Positions 1 through 6,240 of a DNA stretch of 6,870 nucleotides are shown one piece after another; position 1 is the first letter of the stretch, and each line of letters opens with the position of its first letter. The DNA lies in assembly GCF_002811955.1 (NCBI RefSeq), contig NZ_NPEF01000128.1, forward strand, positions 4,606 through 11,475, in the 5' to 3' direction. A model generated the notes under the pieces. That model worked only from the letters and a program-made list of their open reading frames with translations, had not been told where the DNA came from and did no database searches. This DNA comes from Leptospira ellisii (lineage in GTDB: Bacteria > Spirochaetota > Leptospiria > Leptospirales > Leptospiraceae). Made by a program: the position numbers and the translations under genes.

Positions 1-1338
1 GGTTATACGAAATCATATTCCGCCACCACTCCCTCCGGAGACATCCTTCAAGCGGACCTCAACTTTCACGAAAACGTGGTCCGATTCGCCGGTTTATCCT
101 CTGAGGATTCCGGCGTAAGCCTTCTTCCTCCCTGGCACGCCTTCGAACGGGCGATCGAATATTGTACCGTCGCTTTGGGAGTCACATTCTTAATTTCTAA
201 TATTAATTCTTTGAGGGAGGACCTTCGGGATTTCAGACCGACCTTGTTTCCTTCCGTGCCGCGTATTTGGGAATCCCTTTATAACGGCATTATGACGAAA
301 GTCTCCAAGGAATTCGCGTTAAAACGCGGATTGTTTTCCTTCTTTTTGAAGGTGGGAACCGTATGGGCGCGTCATAAGTCGATCCTTTTCGGATACGATT
401 TTAGAATCGAAAAACCTTCCCTTGCCGCTCGGACAGTTCGCAGGATCTTCTCCTTGTGCGCGTTAGTCGCTCTTTGTCCTCTGAAATTGGGAGCGATCGC
501 CGTTTTCTCGAAAGTGCACAAGGCTTTAGGAGGAAGACTCCGCGTTTCCGTTTCCGCAGGAAGCGCTTTGCCGAGTTCGGTGGATAAATTCCTTTCGGCA
601 ATCGGTCTGATAGTTTTGGAAGGTTACGGAATGACGGAAACCTCTGCGGTGACTTCGATCCGCAAACCGGATCGGCCCGCTTCGGGAACGGTCGGAATTC
701 CCGTGGAAGGTTATGAATATCGATTGAAGGACGAGAACGGAAACCTCATCCCGAACGGAGCCGATCAAAAGGGAACGCTTTGGCTGAAGTCGAAACAGAT
801 TCTGACAGGTTATTATAAAAGACCCGATCTGAACGAAGTGGTTTTCGATAAGGACGGCTTTTTCGACACGGGCGACATCATGCGGATTAATTATCGCGGA
901 GAACTTTCCTTTGCGGGAAGGGCAAAAGATACGATCGTACTCGCGGGAGGGGAGAATGTGGAACCGGTTCCCATCGAAGATCAGTTATTGAATTCCCCTT
1001 ATATCAATCAGGTGATGGTGACCGGACATGAAAGTAAACATCTTGTGGTTTTAATCGTTCCGGATTTTGATAGAATGAAAGCCGAGATACGGGGACTTCC
1101 TGAGGAAGTGGCGCTTTGGAATCAGGATAAGAAGGTTCGCGAGATATTCAGAAACGAACTCGGTTCGAGAATCTCCAGAAAGAACGGGTTTAAGGCGTTC
1201 GAACTCGTTCCACAAAACGCGTTCTACGTTCTTTCGCGTCCGTTCGATCCGGATAAGGAAATGACCAGAACGCTGAAGATGAAACGAAACGAAATATTAG
1301 AAAGTTTTAAAAAAGAAATCGCGGAGTTGATAAAGTAA
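1..1338 (+). CDS. Long-chain acyl-CoA synthetase (AMP-binding, FadD/LACS type), 5' end outside window
   Basis: The frame is open from base 1, so the GTG at 76 is an internal Val codon and not the start; 445 residues are visible and about 200 N-terminal ones are probably missing. The family activates fatty acids as acyl-adenylates and then acyl-CoA thioesters, usually at the inner face of the membrane. Seen motifs are LPPWHAFER (124-150), the adenylate-binding EGYGMTETS (619-645), GFFDTGDI with its ribose-binding Asp (856-879), the hinge motif [17 protein letters not shown] (916-966), and TLKMKR near the C-terminus (1270-1287), which fits the A10 lysine region of long-chain synthetases. [14 protein letters not shown] (229-270) also matches long-chain rather than acetyl-CoA synthetases. 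The P-loop is not clearly visible: it is either upstream or degenerate in the first 25 residues. The gene is first of four tightly spaced acyl-CoA genes. Chain-length specificity cannot be read from the sequence. Confidence 0.93.
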   Translation, partial: GYTKSYSATTPSGDILQADLNFHENVVRFAGLSSEDSGVSLLPPWHAFERAIEYCTVALGVTFLISNINSLREDLRDFRPTLFPSVPRIWESLYNGIMTKVSKEFALKRGLFSFFLKVGTVWARHKSILFGYDFRIEKPSLAARTVRRIFSLCALVALCPLKLGAIAVFSKVHKALGGRLRVSVSAGSALPSSVDKFLSAIGLIVLEGYGMTETSAVTSIRKPDRPASGTVGIPVEGYEYRLKDENGNLIPNGADQKGTLWLKSKQILTGYYKRPDLNEVVFDKDGFFDTGDIMRINYRGELSFAGRAKDTIVLAGGENVEPVPIEDQLLNSPYINQVMVTGHESKHLVVLIVPDFDRMKAEIRGLPEEVALWNQDKKVREIFRNELGSRISRKNGFKAFELVPQNAFYVLSRPFDPDKEMTRTLKMKRNEILESFKKEIAELIK

Positions 1339-1339
1339 T

Positions 1340-2962
1340 ATGTCATTCTTAAACCCCTATTTAAAAGGCGAGGACGAGGATTTTTACAATACCGTAAAGG
1401 AGTTCGCCAAAGTGAGGGCCTTTCCGAGCGTGGAGCGGAGAGACGAGGATTGTACTTGGGACGACGATCTTTGGAAGGAAATGGGTTCTATGGGTCTCCT
1501 TGGAATTCCGCTTCCGGAAGAGTACGGAGGACAAGGCGGAAGTTGCCTTCAATGTTGTCTCGCACAGGAGGCGTTTAACGCGGGTTCGCTGGACGGCGGT
1601 TTCGGACTTTCCTGGGGAGCCCACATGATCATCGGAACGCTTCCGATTTTGTTTCAAGGAACCGAGGCGCAAAAGAAGAAATACCTTCCCAAGCTGGCCT
1701 CCGGAGAATGGATCGCCGGTTTAGGTTTGACCGAACCGGATTCCGGATCCGACGCCGCTGGAATGAGAACGTTCGCGGAAAAAACGGAAGGAGGTTTTAT
1801 TTTAAACGGAAGTAAGATGTACATCACCAACGGCCCGATCGGTCGGGTGTTCATCATTATGGCGCGGACGACCAAGTCGAGAGGGCCTATGGGGGTTTCC
1901 GCATTTATCGTGGAATCGGGATGGAAAGGATTCCAAGTTTCTAAAGTACTAAAGAAGCTCGGACATAATACGTCCACAACCGCGGAACTTTCCTTTCACG
2001 ATATGTTCGTTCCCGAAGAGAATCTTTTAGGTCCGTTGAATTCCGGTTTCTTAAGAATCGGCAAGGCGACGTTGGAATGGGAAAGGACCGTTCTTCTTGC
2101 GGCTCTTATGGGCGGGATGGAAAGCGCGGTCGAAAGTTGTATCCAGTATGCCTGGACCCGTCAGCAATTCAACAAACCGATCCTATCCTTCTTCGCGATA
2201 AAGGAAAAAATCGCGAGGACCTGGGCCTATCTTTGCGCTTCCAGACGGGTTCTTTATTTCGTTTCCGGAAAAAAAGATTCCGAACCGGACGTAAGCCTTC
2301 CTATGGAAAGTTCCATCCTGAAATTGTTCGCGTCCGAAGTCGCCGAGGAGATCGCTTCCGACGCAGTGCAGGTTTTCGGAGGAATGGGTTATATGCGCGA
2401 AGTTCCCGTAAGCCGATTTTACAGGGACGTAAAGTTGGGGACGATCGGCGGAGGAACCTCCGAAGTGCAGAGAAGCATCGTCTCCTCGACATACGGAGGT
2501 TACGATAAATTCCGTAAAAGTTTGGAAAGTTCCGTTTCGGAAGAGACGAGAAAACTCGCGGAGGAAAAAACCCAGGGAAACGCGGTTTACGAACTGATCG
2601 ATTCACTGGAAAATCTGATCCGTTCCGTCGGAGACAATCCAGAACGTAGAAAAAGACAATCGCTGGAATCCGGATTCGCCGATCTTCTCGCCGTGACTGC
2701 GACCTTAAAACTGAGTCTTTGGGATCTGGCCGAGGAAACCGGCGGCTATGAAAAGAAGGACAAGGAAAGGGACATTAGAATTTTAGCATATTATCTTTCG
2801 ACGCGGTATCTTCGCGGAATCGCCTATCTCAAGGAGTTGGACGGGGAAGGGGTTGAGAAATTCCTCCACGCTTTCGGAAATTTATCCGTCCCCGAAACCG
2901 AGATCGAGGATTGTATCGAATTCTTAAAGGAAGGAATCTTAGGCGCGGCGGTTTCGGCGTAA
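1340..2962 (+). CDS. Acyl-CoA dehydrogenase with C-terminal extension
   Basis: FAD flavoprotein expected to oxidise an acyl-CoA to the trans-2-enoyl-CoA and pass electrons to ETF. The family fold covers residues 1-393. Seen are EEYGG near 60, the signature LTEPDSGSD (130-138), LNGSKMYITNG (155-165), TRQQFNKPI (273-281), and VFGGMGYMREVPVSRFYRD (345-363). The usual catalytic Glu of the IYEGT motif is Gly371 in IGGGTSEV (369-376). A Glu-Arg pair at 248-249 (WER) sits where isovaleryl-CoA and long-chain dehydrogenases carry their base, so the enzyme is probably active with a relocated base. The protein has 540 residues against about 380-400 for the simple family. The extra ~147 residues (394-540) are charged and probably helical, in the place where VLCAD/ACAD9 have their C-terminal domain. 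The start lies 1 nt after the synthetase stop, with GGAG at 1323-1326 as a somewhat distant ribosome binding site, so co-translation is likely. Confidence 0.95.
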   Translation: MSFLNPYLKGEDEDFYNTVKEFAKVRAFPSVERRDEDCTWDDDLWKEMGSMGLLGIPLPEEYGGQGGSCLQCCLAQEAFNAGSLDGGFGLSWGAHMIIGTLPILFQGTEAQKKKYLPKLASGEWIAGLGLTEPDSGSDAAGMRTFAEKTEGGFILNGSKMYITNGPIGRVFIIMARTTKSRGPMGVSAFIVESGWKGFQVSKVLKKLGHNTSTTAELSFHDMFVPEENLLGPLNSGFLRIGKATLEWERTVLLAALMGGMESAVESCIQYAWTRQQFNKPILSFFAIKEKIARTWAYLCASRRVLYFVSGKKDSEPDVSLPMESSILKLFASEVAEEIASDAVQVFGGMGYMREVPVSRFYRDVKLGTIGGGTSEVQRSIVSSTYGGYDKFRKSLESSVSEETRKLAEEKTQGNAVYELIDSLENLIRSVGDNPERRKRQSLESGFADLLAVTATLKLSLWDLAEETGGYEKKDKERDIRILAYYLSTRYLRGIAYLKELDGEGVEKFLHAFGNLSVPETEIEDCIEFLKEGILGAAVSA

Positions 2963-2983
2963 ACGATCGGGAGCAACGGGAGA

Positions 2984-3427
2984 ATGTATCAAAAAGGGAA
3001 AACCTACGAAGAAATAGAAATAGGAGATAAGGCGAGTTTTTCGAAGACGATTACGGAAACCGACATTTATCTTTTTGCTGGAATCAGCGGGGATTTTAAT
3101 CCGCTTCACGTCGACGAAGAATACGCCAAAACCACGGTTTTCGGAACGAGAATCGCGCACGGGGGATTGGCCGCTTCTCTTCTCGCCCCCGTGTTGGGGA
3201 TGAAACTTCCGGGGCTCGGAACGGTCGCGTTGGAAACGATCACGAAATTCAGGAAACCGGTCTATCCGGGTGATACGGTGACGTGTTCCGTCGAAGTGAA
3301 AAATAAGATTCCCAAAATGAAAATGGTGGAGATGAAAATACTTTGGACCAATCAAAAGGGAGATACGATCGGAAAAGGGGAATGTAAGGTTCTTCCTCCC
3401 GGATCTTCCGAACCGGTCGAAGCATAA
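2984..3427 (+). CDS. MaoC-type enoyl-CoA hydratase (hydratase 2 / PhaJ-like)
   Basis: A 147-residue single hot-dog-domain protein. The hydratase 2 motif is intact: FAGISGDFNPLHVDEEYA (31-48), with the catalytic pair Asp37 and His42, followed by FGTRIAHGGLAASL (53-66). FRKPVYPGDTV (89-99) is the conserved strand seen in PhaJ and MaoC proteins. Such enzymes add water to trans-2-enoyl-CoA and usually give the (R)-3-hydroxyacyl-CoA; they work as cytosolic dimers. Here the enzyme would take the product of the preceding acyl-CoA dehydrogenase. The start is 21 nt after that gene. GGGAG at 2969-2973 is a good ribosome binding site 10 nt before the ATG, and a second copy of the motif abuts the ATG. 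Length and active site are typical. The exact substrate and stereochemistry are inferred from the family. Confidence 0.93.
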   Translation: MYQKGKTYEEIEIGDKASFSKTITETDIYLFAGISGDFNPLHVDEEYAKTTVFGTRIAHGGLAASLLAPVLGMKLPGLGTVALETITKFRKPVYPGDTVTCSVEVKNKIPKMKMVEMKILWTNQKGDTIGKGECKVLPPGSSEPVEA

Positions 3428-3450
3428 ATCAAAAAACGGAAATCACAATC

Positions 3451-4980
3451 ATGGCAGTCAATCCAGTTTTACTCGGAGTGAGCGATTCGATCGCATCCGA
3501 TTTTCCGGCCGAATATAAGGAATGGTCCGGAGAAAAAAAAGTATTAGAACATTATAAAAAATCGATTTCTAATCTTCTTGAATTCCTCGGTATGAGTCCC
3601 GAAACGCTTCGGGAAATGATCACGGACTTCGTAAGCATAGAACCCGCTTCCTTGGGAAAATCGGGATACGGTCACAGCGTCCGTATCGCCAACGAACTGG
3701 GTTACACCGGGTTTCGTTCGCATCTCGTCGATTTGGGAGGGGCGAGCGTAACCGGAGCGATCGGACAAGCGAGGAGTATTCTTCTTTCCGATCCGGAAGC
3801 GGTCATATTGATAGCCGCCGCCGATATTCCGAAATCTGCGTTCCGTCAAGTTTCCGATATGAAACGTCTGAATGAAACGGTCTGTCATCCCGTACACGAG
3901 TTGAACTACGGTGCAACGTTGATCGCCATGTACGGCCTACTGATGAAACGTATGATGTTCGAAACCGGAATCATACAAAGGGATCTGGAAACGATCACTA
4001 AAAAATTCAGATCCAATGCCGTCTCCAACCCGAGGGCGAACGTTTACGGACAGGAAATCACCGAAAAACAACTTTCGAGAACCATCGCCGATCCATATCC
4101 GGCGCCTATGATCGCCATCGTAACCGACCACGGTTTCGCGACCCTTTTGATGTCCGAAAAAAAAGCGAAGGCGTTGCGGTCCAAAGGGAAGTTGAAAAAA
4201 AATCCGGATCCGATGTATCTGATCGGAGCGGGTCACGCCGCACATGCGGAATATTTTATTCTCAAAGGCGATTTCGAAACTCCCGCAGGGAAAGCGGGAG
4301 AACTGGCGTTTGCTTCCGCGGGAATCGAACGGGAAGAAATAGACTATGCTTGGATTTACGATTGTTTCACCGGAATGGTGATTCTCCAATCCTCGGAATA
4401 TTTCGGCGTTTCGAAAAAGGATGCGGCCGAACACCTCAAAAACGGGGAGTTAAGATTGAAAAACGGGAAAAAAATCCGAGTCAACGATATGGGCGGAATT
4501 TTGAATTACCAAGCCGCTATGTCGATGTCGGCAGCGACTGGATTGATCGATCTTGCGGCCCATTACGGATTGTATTCGCATTCCGTTCCGGGAATTCAAA
4601 TCACTCGTCCCGAAAAATCCTTGTTGGGAGGAAACGGCGGCGTGGACAGCATCAATTCGGTCGCGATCTTTTCTTCTTCGCCTTCCAAAGCGAAACCGAG
4701 AATTCCGGAGACAAAATCCCTTTTCCTAAATCGAATCGGTGCGGAAGAGAACGAGATCGGAACCTTATTCTCCTCCACGACGGTCAATATGAATCCCGGT
4801 TCCTTTACGAAAGCGCCGTATTCTCTTGCACTCGTAAAGATGGATTCCGAAAGATACGTGATGGTGAACGTTTTCGACTCCAAAGGAGAATTATTAAAGA
4901 CGGATCAAACTCTGGAAATCGATCGTTCGAAATTAAAAATCCTGAATGAAAAGGGATTTTTAAAGGGAATTTTATCTTGA
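3451..4980 (+). CDS. SCP2-thiolase-like protein fused to a DUF35-like OB-fold, thiolase catalytic residues absent
   Basis: Residues 1 to about 410 follow the thiolase fold of the SCP2/lipid-transfer group: GQARSILLSDPEAVILIAAAD (105-125), VTDHGFATLLMS (224-235), WIYDCFTGMVILQSSEYFG (301-319), VNDMGGILNY (344-353), LLGGNGGVDSINSVAIF (391-407). In true thiolases CxTG carries the nucleophile; here it reads SVTG, with Ser99. The GHP histidine aligns without gaps to Ala355, with Tyr353 two residues before it, and the C-terminal CxGGG is LLGGN. Cys305 in YDCFT is retained. Residues ~423-500 (IGTLFSSTTVNM, then APYSLALVKMD and VMVNVFD) look like the OB-fold of DUF35 proteins, which normally are separate partners; no Cys pairs for the zinc ribbon are present. 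The protein would act last in this cluster. It could be a retro-aldolase like Ltp2, a scaffold, or a non-cleaving acyl-CoA binder. Ordinary thiolysis looks unlikely. The ribosome binding site is weak (GGAA, 3438-3441). Confidence 0.88.
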   Translation: MAVNPVLLGVSDSIASDFPAEYKEWSGEKKVLEHYKKSISNLLEFLGMSPETLREMITDFVSIEPASLGKSGYGHSVRIANELGYTGFRSHLVDLGGASVTGAIGQARSILLSDPEAVILIAAADIPKSAFRQVSDMKRLNETVCHPVHELNYGATLIAMYGLLMKRMMFETGIIQRDLETITKKFRSNAVSNPRANVYGQEITEKQLSRTIADPYPAPMIAIVTDHGFATLLMSEKKAKALRSKGKLKKNPDPMYLIGAGHAAHAEYFILKGDFETPAGKAGELAFASAGIEREEIDYAWIYDCFTGMVILQSSEYFGVSKKDAAEHLKNGELRLKNGKKIRVNDMGGILNYQAAMSMSAATGLIDLAAHYGLYSHSVPGIQITRPEKSLLGGNGGVDSINSVAIFSSSPSKAKPRIPETKSLFLNRIGAEENEIGTLFSSTTVNMNPGSFTKAPYSLALVKMDSERYVMVNVFDSKGELLKTDQTLEIDRSKLKILNEKGFLKGILS

Positions 4981-5015
4981 ACTGAAAGAAATTTTTAAGA
5001 TCATAAGTCAGTACA

Positions 5016-5077
5016 TTTTCCGAAGATTCCGCAAAAACGATCGTCCAACAAAGGGAAGACTTGCGGAGTTTCGAAAA
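5016..5077. repeat. Large imperfect inverted repeat after the acyl-CoA cluster
   Basis: Arms 5016-5034 and 5061-5077 can pair as TCCGCAA with TTGCGGA (7 bp), GAA with TTC (3 bp), and TTTTC with GAAAA (5 bp), separated by a single bulged C and a small internal loop; the terminal loop is 26 nt. It begins 36 nt after the stop of the thiolase-like gene. No T-run follows on either strand, so it is not a classical intrinsic terminator. It may be a 3' mRNA structure or a protein binding site. The rest of the 225-nt gap (4981-5205) shows a small GTTTC/GAAAC hairpin at 5108-5120 and nothing else I can name. Confidence 0.4.
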
Positions 5078-5175
5078 CGAAAAATAAGTTCTAAACTTCT
5101 ATGCCACGTTTCAACGAAACTATCTGAATTCCGATTCGTCCTTTTTCGTATCTTCTGCGGAATCGAACGATCGGA

Positions 5176-5194
5176 GAGAGCGAACCTCTCAGGG
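5176..5194 (+). promoter_or_regulatory. Small hairpin directly before the ribosome binding site of the 101-aa gene
   Basis: GAGAG (5176-5180) and CTCTC (5186-5190) flank a 5-nt loop. The stem ends exactly where the only Shine-Dalgarno-like stretch, AGGG (5191-5194), begins. That stretch lies 11 nt before the ATG at 5206. A stem of 5 bp is short and could be chance. Confidence 0.25.
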
Positions 5195-5205
5195 TTGAAT
5201 GATCG

Positions 5206-5511
5206 ATGCACATAAAGGCTGAGAATATACAGACCGGTCAAATTCGAATCTTTGACGGTTCGGATCTGATTCTGATACCCGATTCCTCCAAAGAGGAAGA
5301 GGGAGGAACTTTGTTTCTTCACGGTAGAAAAGTAGAAAATTGTCTCAATCTCAGAAAGTATTCCACCTTTTTCGTCGTTTCCGATTCCATATCGAAAACC
5401 GGATTTCCGGACCAGCTTAAACTTCAGGAGTTCAGTCCCGACGGTTCCGTTTTCGAAATTTCGGAAAGTAAGATGGATTGTTATCGAGTAATGGGAATAT
5501 TTTTGGAATAA
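5206..5511 (+). CDS. Hypothetical protein, 101 aa
   Basis: I do not recognise this protein. It has 101 residues and no signal peptide or membrane segment. Alternating hydrophobic and polar residues (GQIRIFDGSDLILIP at 11-25, GTLFLHGRK at 34-42, YSTFFVVSDS at 52-61, GSVFEISESK at 80-89) suggest a small beta-rich domain. It has two cysteines (46 and 92). An in-frame stop at 5200-5202 fixes the ATG at 5206 as the first possible start; the ribosome binding site (AGGG, 11 nt away) is weak. The gap to the upstream cluster is 225 nt, so it is probably a separate unit. A long open frame on the opposite strand (5008-5592) overlaps it completely, but that translation is rich in Ser, Arg and Phe and looks like a shadow. 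The codon style of the + frame fits the neighbours. Confidence 0.6.
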   Translation: MHIKAENIQTGQIRIFDGSDLILIPDSSKEEEGGTLFLHGRKVENCLNLRKYSTFFVVSDSISKTGFPDQLKLQEFSPDGSVFEISESKMDCYRVMGIFLE

Positions 5512-5526
5512 GAATCGCTTTCTGCT

Positions 5527-5545
5527 GGATTCGTTTCCCGAATCC
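5527..5545. repeat. Perfect 7-bp hairpin between two small genes
   Basis: GGATTCG (5527-5533) and CGAATCC (5539-5545) form a perfect stem with a 5-nt TTTCC loop, 15 nt after the stop of the 101-aa gene and 38 nt before the start of the 75-aa gene. No T-run follows, so termination would be weak at best. It may instead shape the intergenic mRNA or the leader of the next gene. Confidence 0.4.
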
Positions 5546-5583
5546 GTAGAATTCTGCGCACATTTCCCCAAGAGGTAAAGTAA

Positions 5584-5811
5584 ATGGTCCAAAAGAAAAA
5601 GACCAAATCTCGAAACCCCGCACCTAAGAAAAAACGCGCTCCGGCCGCTCCTTCGACCCGCAAAAACGATATCCGTATTTCAGAAATGATCGATCTTGCT
5701 ACGGAAGAATTCCTGAAAACGATCGAAATGATGGCTAAGTTATCCGCCGGGAATAGGACCAAGCTCAAAAACACGGTGAAGGCGGCGGTTAAGAATATTC
5801 TCAAAGATTAA
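5584..5811 (+). CDS. Small basic Lys-rich protein, 75 aa, unknown function
   Basis: The ribosome binding site AGAGG (5571-5575) lies 8 nt before the ATG and is the best of the window, which supports a real and translated gene. Residues 3-27 form an unstructured, strongly basic tail (KKKTKSRNPAPKKKRAPAA at 4-22), like the tails of histone-H1-like or other nucleic-acid-binding proteins. Residues 28-75 alternate in a way that suits two or three amphipathic helices (ISEMIDLATEEFLKTIEMMA at 32-51, then NTVKAAVKNIL at 63-73). There is no signal peptide and no Cys. I recognise no family. A nucleic-acid or other polyanion partner is a reasonable inference from charge alone. It starts 72 nt after the 101-aa gene and could share a transcript with it. 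Confidence 0.75.
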   Translation: MVQKKKTKSRNPAPKKKRAPAAPSTRKNDIRISEMIDLATEEFLKTIEMMAKLSAGNRTKLKNTVKAAVKNILKD

Positions 5812-5970
5812 AATTCCCGAAACGAAGTCAGGGCGATGACTTAAAAGCCGCGCAGGTTTTTCAAAGTTAACAATTTTTTTCCTTAAAAAGGGAAAAATAA
5901 AAACCGAGAAGTTTGGAAAAAAATTTCCAAAAAGGTTCGATTTTTTTTGAAAACGTAGTCCACTGTACTT
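5812..5970. other. AT-rich intergenic segment with stacked hairpins and A/T tracts
   Basis: Non-coding by my reading. It holds three inverted repeats. AAGTCA (5825-5830) pairs with TGACTT (5837-5842) across a 6-nt loop. TTTTTCCTT (5876-5884) pairs with AAGG plus AAAAA (5888-5897) with one bulged G. TTTGGAAA (5912-5919) pairs perfectly with TTTCCAAA (5924-5931). A or T tracts of 5-8 nt occur near 5877, 5887, 5895, 5901, 5920, 5931 and 5944, partly at helical-turn spacing, so the DNA may be curved. TTGAAA at 5947-5952 could be a -35 element, but I found no matching -10. Confidence 0.5.
5912..5948 (+). terminator. Possible weak terminator after the 75-aa gene
   Basis: The perfect 8-bp stem TTTGGAAA / TTTCCAAA with an AAAA loop (5912-5931) is followed, after 9 nt, by a run of eight T (5941-5948). 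The stem is AU-rich and the T-run is displaced, so it would be inefficient. It lies 100 nt after the 75-aa gene. A preceding AT hairpin at 5876-5897 could also contribute. Confidence 0.3.
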
Positions 5971-6087
5971 ATGGAAAACTTATTTCTGATCACAATACTA
6001 TTCCTAATTCTTTTCGAGCAGTATAAAACCAGGGTTTCCCGGGAAAGAATTCCGATCCGAGCTTTAAAACAATACGTTCATCGTTAG
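5971..6087 (+). CDS. Possible 38-aa small membrane protein
   Basis: An ATG at 5971 opens a 38-codon frame ending in TAG at 6085-6087. The product has a short hydrophobic stretch (LFLITILFLILF, residues 4-15) and then a basic tail (YKTRVSRERIPIRALKQYVHR, residues 18-38, several Arg/Lys). This suits a small single-pass inner-membrane protein with a cytosolic tail. The frame is followed within 18 nt by a strong intrinsic terminator, which argues that this stretch is transcribed. Against it, I see no Shine-Dalgarno sequence, and an in-frame stop at 5956-5958 leaves no other start. The layout of a hydrophobic segment followed by an Arg-rich IPIR motif resembles, from memory, the N-terminus of PgsB/CapB-type poly-gamma-glutamate synthases, so a truncated remnant is possible. 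It could also be a non-coding RNA. Confidence 0.4.
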   Translation: MENLFLITILFLILFEQYKTRVSRERIPIRALKQYVHR

Positions 6088-6104
6088 TTCTAAGCGATTT
6101 GGAG

Positions 6105-6142
6105 CCGGGAAGAAGGAAATGTCTCCCGGTTTTTCTTTTTTT
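6105..6142 (+). terminator. Rho-independent terminator
   Basis: CCGGG (6105-6109) pairs with CCCGG (6125-6129). After one bulged A, AGA (6111-6113) pairs with TCT (6122-6124), leaving an 8-nt loop. A nearly pure T-run (6130-6142, one C) follows directly. This is the clearest intrinsic terminator in the window. It ends whatever transcript crosses 5971-6087 and separates it from the downstream gene pair. Confidence 0.85.
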
Positions 6143-6191
6143 AAGCCCCGCCTTTTTCCCGGATTCTCCGTGAATTCCGTCCTTTAGAGAG

Positions 6192-6220
6192 TTGAAACAA
6201 TCCGATTCCGCTGGTACGTT
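6192..6220 (+). promoter_or_regulatory. Candidate sigma70-type promoter with extended -10 for the 84-aa gene
   Basis: TTGAAA (6192-6197) is followed after a 17-nt spacer by TACGTT (6215-6220), with a TG at 6212-6213 giving an extended -10. It lies downstream of the terminator and just before the gene at 6241, where a promoter is needed. The -10 matches the consensus at only three of six positions, and the predicted start would leave a leader of only about 14 nt. Confidence 0.4.
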
Positions 6221-6240
6221 GTCTAAAGACCGAGGAACGT

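Noticed and set aside
2077..2508. 143-codon + strand frame inside the acyl-CoA dehydrogenase
   Set aside because: Arg/Ser/Gly-rich shifted reading of conserved dehydrogenase sequence; no own ribosome binding site seen.
3937..4434. 165-codon - strand frame opposite the thiolase-like gene
   Set aside because: Composition dominated by Arg, Phe, Gly and Ile/Arg patterns of antisense shadows; no motif recognised.
4350..4949. 199-codon + strand frame inside the thiolase-like gene
   Set aside because: It lies out of frame within a gene with clear family motifs, and its product is Arg/Phe/Ser-rich, typical of a shifted reading of this codon style.
3451..4980. Naming the last cluster gene as an ordinary acetyl-CoA acetyltransferase (fadA)
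   Set aside because: All three diagnostic thiolase catalytic positions are changed, so a gene symbol implying thiolysis is not justified.
5008..5592. 194-codon open frame on the - strand opposite the 101-aa gene
   Set aside because: The translation is rich in Ser, Arg, Phe and Asn without domain-like pattern, it covers the + strand gene and its flanks, and the + frame has neighbour-like codons. I treat it as a shadow, although it is the least certain of the rejected frames.
5825..5842. AAGTCA / TGACTT hairpin as the terminator of the 75-aa gene
   Set aside because: The stem is only 6 bp and the next T-run is about 15 nt away; it does not meet the form of an intrinsic terminator.
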